Origin: Anaerolineales bacterium UBA1429
GTDB taxonomy: Bacteria > Chloroflexota > Anaerolineae > UBA1429
Assembly (NCBI GenBank): GCA_002329325.1
Contig: DCTX01000069.1
Coordinates: forward strand, 1-22,290
DNA: 22,290 nt
Reading direction: 5' to 3'
Below the pieces are notes generated by a model, which was not told where the DNA came from, did no database searches, and saw only the letters and a program-made list of their open reading frames with translations. How positions within the stretch are numbered: position 1 is the first letter of the stretch; each line of letters begins with the position of its first letter. Below are positions 19,013-22,290 of the stretch, one piece after another. The position numbers and the translations under genes are program-made.

Positions 19013-21250
19013 ATGCGACGCTCGAAACGCTTCGCCATCCTCGATGAGCGCCCCATCCATCAGGATTCCTTCGTCCACGAGTGGCCCGAGGTCGGCCTGA
19101 TCGTCAGCGAGAGCCCCCTGGACCCCCGGCCCGGCCTGGCGCTGCGCCAGGGGCGCGTGATCGAGATGGATGGCATACCGCGCGAGAAGATGGACCTGCT
19201 GGACCTCTTTATCGCCGAGCACGCCCTGGATCTGGCCGTGGCCCCTGTGGCCATGGGCACCCCCTCGGAGACCATCGCCCGCATGCTGGTGGATGTGAAC
19301 GTTCCCCGCGCCGAGATCATCCGGTTGGCGGCGGGCTGCACGGCAGCCAAGCTGGTGGAGATCGTGGGCCACCTGAGCGTGTTGGAGATGATGCTGGCCC
19401 TGGCCAAGATGCGGGTTCGCCGCACCCCCGCCAACCAGGCCCACGTCACCAACCGCAAGGAACACCCGGCCCTGCTGGCCGCCGACGCCGCCGAGGCCGC
19501 CCTGCGCGGGTTCGCCGAAGTGGAGACCACCGTGGGTGTGGCCCGCTACGCCCCGCTGAACGCCCTGGCCATCCTGGTGGGCAGCCAGGTGGGGCGCCCC
19601 GGCGTCCTCACCCAGTGCGCCGTGGAGGAGGGCGTCAGCCTGCGCCTGGGCTTCAAGGGCCTCACCAGCTATGCCGAGACTCTCTCCGTCTATGGCACAG
19701 CGGGCGCCTTTGTGGATGGCGACGATACCCCCTGGTCCAAGGCGTTCCTGGCCTCGGCCTACGCCTCGCGGGGCATCAAGACCCGCTTCACCTCGGGCAC
19801 CGGCTCCGAGGCCCTCATGGGCCACAGCGAGGGCCGCTCCATGCTCTATCTGGAGGCGCGTTGCCTGCTGGTCACCCGGGGGGCGGGCAGCCAGGGGGTG
19901 CAGAACGGCTCCATCAGTTGCGTCGCCCTGCCCGAGTCGTTGCCCGGCGGGGTGCGCACCATCCTGGCCGAGAACCTGCTGGCGGCCATGCTCAACCTGG
20001 AGGTGGCGGCGGGCAATGACGCCTTGGCCAGCCACTCCGAGATGCGCAAGACGGCCAAGCTGATGTGCCAGTTCCTGCCCGGCGCCGATTTCGTCCATTC
20101 CGGCTTTGGCGCCATCCCCCGTTACGACAACCTCTTTGGCGGGGGCTGCTTCGACACCAGCGAATACGATGACTATTATGTCATCCAGCGCGACATGCAG
20201 GTGGACGCGGGCATCCACCCGATCCGCGAGGAGGAGGCCCTGGCCGTACGCGAGCAAGGCGCCCGAACCCTGCGGGCCGTCTATGCCCAACTGGGCCTGC
20301 CGCCCATCACCGAGGACGAGATCCAGGCCGCCATCTTTGCCAACGACAGCCGCGACATGCCCGACCGGGACGTGGCCGAGGACCTGGCCGCCGCCGATGC
20401 CTTTTTGCGGGACGAGCGCACCCTGCTGGATGTGGCCCGCGCCCTGGATGCCGCCGGCCATGCCGAGATCGCCGAGCGCCTGCTGGAGCTGGCGCGCCAG
20501 CGCGCCCTGGGCGACTATCTCCAGCCCGCGGCCATCTTTGACGAGAATTGGCATGTGCAGAGCGGCATCAACGACGCCAACGACTACCAGGGCCCCGGCA
20601 CGGGCTACCGGCTGCAAGGGGAGCGCTGGCAGCGGGTACAGGCGATCCCCCAGGCCACGCCCCCTGCTGACTATCTGCGGGGCCAGGGCGAGCGCCCCGC
20701 CCAACGCCTGGCCGAGTTGGGGGCGGCCCGCAAGGGCCTCGGCGCCGAGGTGGTCATCGCCGTGGGGCCCGCTTTTGGCCGCGCCCTGACGGAGACCATC
20801 GGCGCCCTGCCCCACGAGGCCGTGCTGGAGGCCTTGCTCAGCGGCATCGCCGAGGAGGGGCTGGCGGCCCGCATCGTCCAGGTGCACCACACCGCCGATT
20901 GCGCCTTTATCGGCTACGCCGGGGCCCAGCTCAGCGGCTCGGGGGTGGCCATCGGGCTGCAATCCCGGGGCACCACGGTGATTCACCGCGCCGACCTGGC
21001 CCCCCTGAACAACCTGGAGCTGTTCCCCCAATCGCCCAACCTCACCCTCGAATCGTACCGGCAGATCGGACGCAACGCCGCCCGCTATGCCCGGGGCGCC
21101 AAGGTGCAGCCCGTGCCGGTGCGCATAGACAACTGGGTGCGCCTGCGGCTGATCGTCAAGACGATGCTGCTGCACCGCCGCGAGCTGGAGCAGGTGGAGC
21201 CGGAACGCACCCCCACCGAGCTGCACTTTGACTGGGAGCCGGAGGTCTAG
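19013..21250 (+). CDS. B12-dependent diol/glycerol dehydratase, fused large + medium subunits
   Basis: A 745-aa protein. Residues 1 to about 555 match the large (alpha, PduC/DhaB) subunit: NQAHVTN and EVETTVGVARYAPLNA near 145-180, QCAVEEGVSLRLGFKGLTSY, SGTGSEALMGHSEGRSMLYL, GSQGVQNGSISC and FGGGCFDTSEYDDYYVIQRD. From about residue 570 it matches the medium (beta, PduD) subunit: EVVIAVGPAFG, VQVHHTADCAFIGYAGAQLSG, IGLQSRGTTVIHRADLAPLN and LELFPQSPNLTLESYR. These are separate proteins in the enteric enzymes. It uses adenosylcobalamin radical chemistry to turn 1,2-propanediol or glycerol into an aldehyde; which one cannot be told here. The small subunit follows directly. No reactivase or microcompartment shell gene is in view. 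Start ATG at 19013 has a modest GGGAG upstream. Confidence 0.92.
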   Translation: MRRSKRFAILDERPIHQDSFVHEWPEVGLIVSESPLDPRPGLALRQGRVIEMDGIPREKMDLLDLFIAEHALDLAVAPVAMGTPSETIARMLVDVNVPRAEIIRLAAGCTAAKLVEIVGHLSVLEMMLALAKMRVRRTPANQAHVTNRKEHPALLAADAAEAALRGFAEVETTVGVARYAPLNALAILVGSQVGRPGVLTQCAVEEGVSLRLGFKGLTSYAETLSVYGTAGAFVDGDDTPWSKAFLASAYASRGIKTRFTSGTGSEALMGHSEGRSMLYLEARCLLVTRGAGSQGVQNGSISCVALPESLPGGVRTILAENLLAAMLNLEVAAGNDALASHSEMRKTAKLMCQFLPGADFVHSGFGAIPRYDNLFGGGCFDTSEYDDYYVIQRDMQVDAGIHPIREEEALAVREQGARTLRAVYAQLGLPPITEDEIQAAIFANDSRDMPDRDVAEDLAAADAFLRDERTLLDVARALDAAGHAEIAERLLELARQRALGDYLQPAAIFDENWHVQSGINDANDYQGPGTGYRLQGERWQRVQAIPQATPPADYLRGQGERPAQRLAELGAARKGLGAEVVIAVGPAFGRALTETIGALPHEAVLEALLSGIAEEGLAARIVQVHHTADCAFIGYAGAQLSGSGVAIGLQSRGTTVIHRADLAPLNNLELFPQSPNLTLESYRQIGRNAARYARGAKVQPVPVRIDNWVRLRLIVKTMLLHRRELEQVEPERTPTELHFDWEPEV

Positions 21251-21251
21251 C

Positions 21252-21662
21252 ATGAGCGAAAGCCAACGCGCCCATCCCTATCCGTTGGGAGAGGGCGATC
21301 GCGCCCGGATCAAGACGCCCACAGGCCGGCCCCTGACGGAACTCACGCTGGAGGCGCTGCGGGCCGGGCAGGCGGGCGCCGACGACCTGGGCATCCACGC
21401 CGATACGCTCAAGGAGCAGGCAGCCATCGCCCAGGAGGCGGGGTTCCCCCAGTTGGCGGCCAACCTGCGCCGCGCCGCCGAGCTGACCCGCATCCCCAAC
21501 GAGGTGGTGCTATCGGTATACGAGGCCCTGCGCCCCTACCGCGTCACTCAGGAGCGCCTGCTGGCCCTGGCCGACGAGCTGGAGACGCGCTATGATGCCA
21601 TCGAGAACGCTGCACTGATTCGCGAGGCCGCCCAAGCCTACCACGAGAGCGGCCTGCTCTAG
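21252..21662 (+). CDS. pduE: Diol/glycerol dehydratase small (gamma) subunit
   Basis: A 136-aa protein matching the PduE/DhaB3 family: YPLGEGDRARIKTPTGRPL at residues 10-28, then LTLEALRAGQ, DDLGIHADTLKEQAAIA, and AANLRRAAELTRIPNEVVLSVYEALRP. It is shorter than enteric PduE (about 170 aa), lacking part of the N-terminal extension that in enteric enzymes is linked to low solubility and microcompartment targeting. This fits a free cytosolic enzyme. Its ATG lies one base after the TAG of the fused subunit gene, with GGAGG overlapping the previous codons, so the subunits are likely co-translated. Confidence 0.9.
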   Translation: MSESQRAHPYPLGEGDRARIKTPTGRPLTELTLEALRAGQAGADDLGIHADTLKEQAAIAQEAGFPQLAANLRRAAELTRIPNEVVLSVYEALRPYRVTQERLLALADELETRYDAIENAALIREAAQAYHESGLL

Positions 21663-21684
21663 TCCAAACGCGCAAGGAGGCGAC

Positions 21685-22290
21685 ATGTCCGTCACGAGTG
21701 TTTCCCTGAACGGCGCCTGGCAGCTCTATCGCGAGGGCCAGGGCGAGCCCATCCCCGCCACGGTGCCCGGCTGCGTGCACACCGACCTGCTGGCGGCCCA
21801 CCAGATCCCCGACCCGTTCTTCCGCGATAACGAGTTGAACGTGCTCTGGGTCGGCGAGACCGATTGGACCTACCGGCGCACCTTCCAGGCGCCCGAGTCC
21901 CTGCTTACGCGGGAGCGGGTGATGCTGCGCTGCCTGGGGCTGGATACCGTCGCCACCATACGGGTCAATGGCGTGGTCCTGGGCAGGGCCGACAACATGT
22001 TCCGCGAGTGGCGCTATGACGTCAAGCCGGTGCTGCGCGCCGGGGAGAACGAGATCGAAATCGCCTTTCGCGCCCCCATGGGCTATGTCCGAGAGAAGGC
22101 CGAGGGCGCTCGCTTTCTGCCCGCGTGGGGCGTGGGGCACCACAAGCTGGATAGCGGCGGCTGGATCCGCAAGGAGCCCTGCAACTTTGGCTGGGACTGG
22201 GGTCCGATGCTGGCCACCTGCGGCATCTGGCGCGATATCGAGATCCTGAGCTACGACACGGCCCGCCTGGAGGACGTGCACGTCCTCCAG
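21685..22290 (+). CDS. Beta-mannosidase (GH2), N-terminal part
   Basis: The first 202 codons of a glycoside hydrolase family 2 enzyme that continues past the window. SLNGAWQLYREG near the start, PATVPGCVHTDLLAAHQIPDP, DWTYRRTF, LDTVATIRVNGVVLGRADNMF and NFGWDWGPML are the pattern of the sugar-binding (jelly-roll) domain of beta-mannosidases; the FGWDWGP motif separates them from beta-galactosidases. No signal peptide is visible, so it probably acts in the cytosol on imported manno-oligosaccharides. It starts 22 nt after the dehydratase small subunit with a strong AAGGAGG 4 nt before ATG and is likely in the same transcript, although the metabolic link to diol dehydration is not obvious. The catalytic domain lies outside the window. 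Confidence 0.9.
   Translation, partial: MSVTSVSLNGAWQLYREGQGEPIPATVPGCVHTDLLAAHQIPDPFFRDNELNVLWVGETDWTYRRTFQAPESLLTRERVMLRCLGLDTVATIRVNGVVLGRADNMFREWRYDVKPVLRAGENEIEIAFRAPMGYVREKAEGARFLPAWGVGHHKLDSGGWIRKEPCNFGWDWGPMLATCGIWRDIEILSYDTARLEDVHVLQ

Noticed and set aside
18962..21253. Long minus-strand open frame opposite the diol dehydratase
   Set aside because: Repetitive Gly/Ala/His-rich translation typical of antisense in GC-rich DNA. The plus strand carries all family motifs.

Overview
The window looks like chromosomal DNA of a GC-rich bacterium, most plausibly a Chloroflexota (Anaerolineae-like) lineage. This is an inference from the LysW-dependent alpha-aminoadipate (AAA) route to lysine, a B12-dependent diol dehydratase with fused subunits, a GH2 beta-mannosidase, and tRNA genes without an encoded CCA. 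No marker gene settles the taxon.

Left part (1-2464, minus strand): a lysine biosynthesis operon read right to left. It has a near-consensus promoter, a 31-codon leader peptide with four Lys codons in seven positions, a strong intrinsic terminator, then lysW, homocitrate synthase and the start of the homoaconitase large subunit. The leader has all the parts of a translation-coupled attenuator: codons that sense lysine, a region 1:2 stem, an antiterminator and a terminator. Upstream is a small unknown gene (66 aa) with its own promoter and a very strong ribosome binding site.

Middle (2599-17035): an island of about 14.4 kb bounded by two tRNA-Pro(GGG) genes, the cores of an 89-bp direct repeat that differs at one base. 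It carries a three-gene minus-strand operon with 4-bp ATGA overlaps: a 1712-aa DExH helicase with a DUF1998/MZB region and a C-terminal nuclease-like domain, a 984-aa SNF2-type ATPase, and a 1341-aa Eco57I/PglX-type adenine methyltransferase. This resembles DISARM-like or helicase-methylase-ATPase phage defence. Next to it lies a decayed GmrSD-like gene (DUF262-HNH-AlbA_2) with at least three frameshifts, two stops and a large internal deletion. Beside the right tRNA is a fragment matching the N-terminus of tyrosine integrases. Base composition within the operon is patchy, which suggests recombination.

Right part (17036-22290): an EamA-family exporter (minus strand), a DUF433 antitoxin followed by a DUF5615 PIN-like toxin interrupted by an in-frame TAG, and a plus-strand operon. 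That operon encodes a fused large+medium diol/glycerol dehydratase, its small subunit and the start of a beta-mannosidase that runs off the window.
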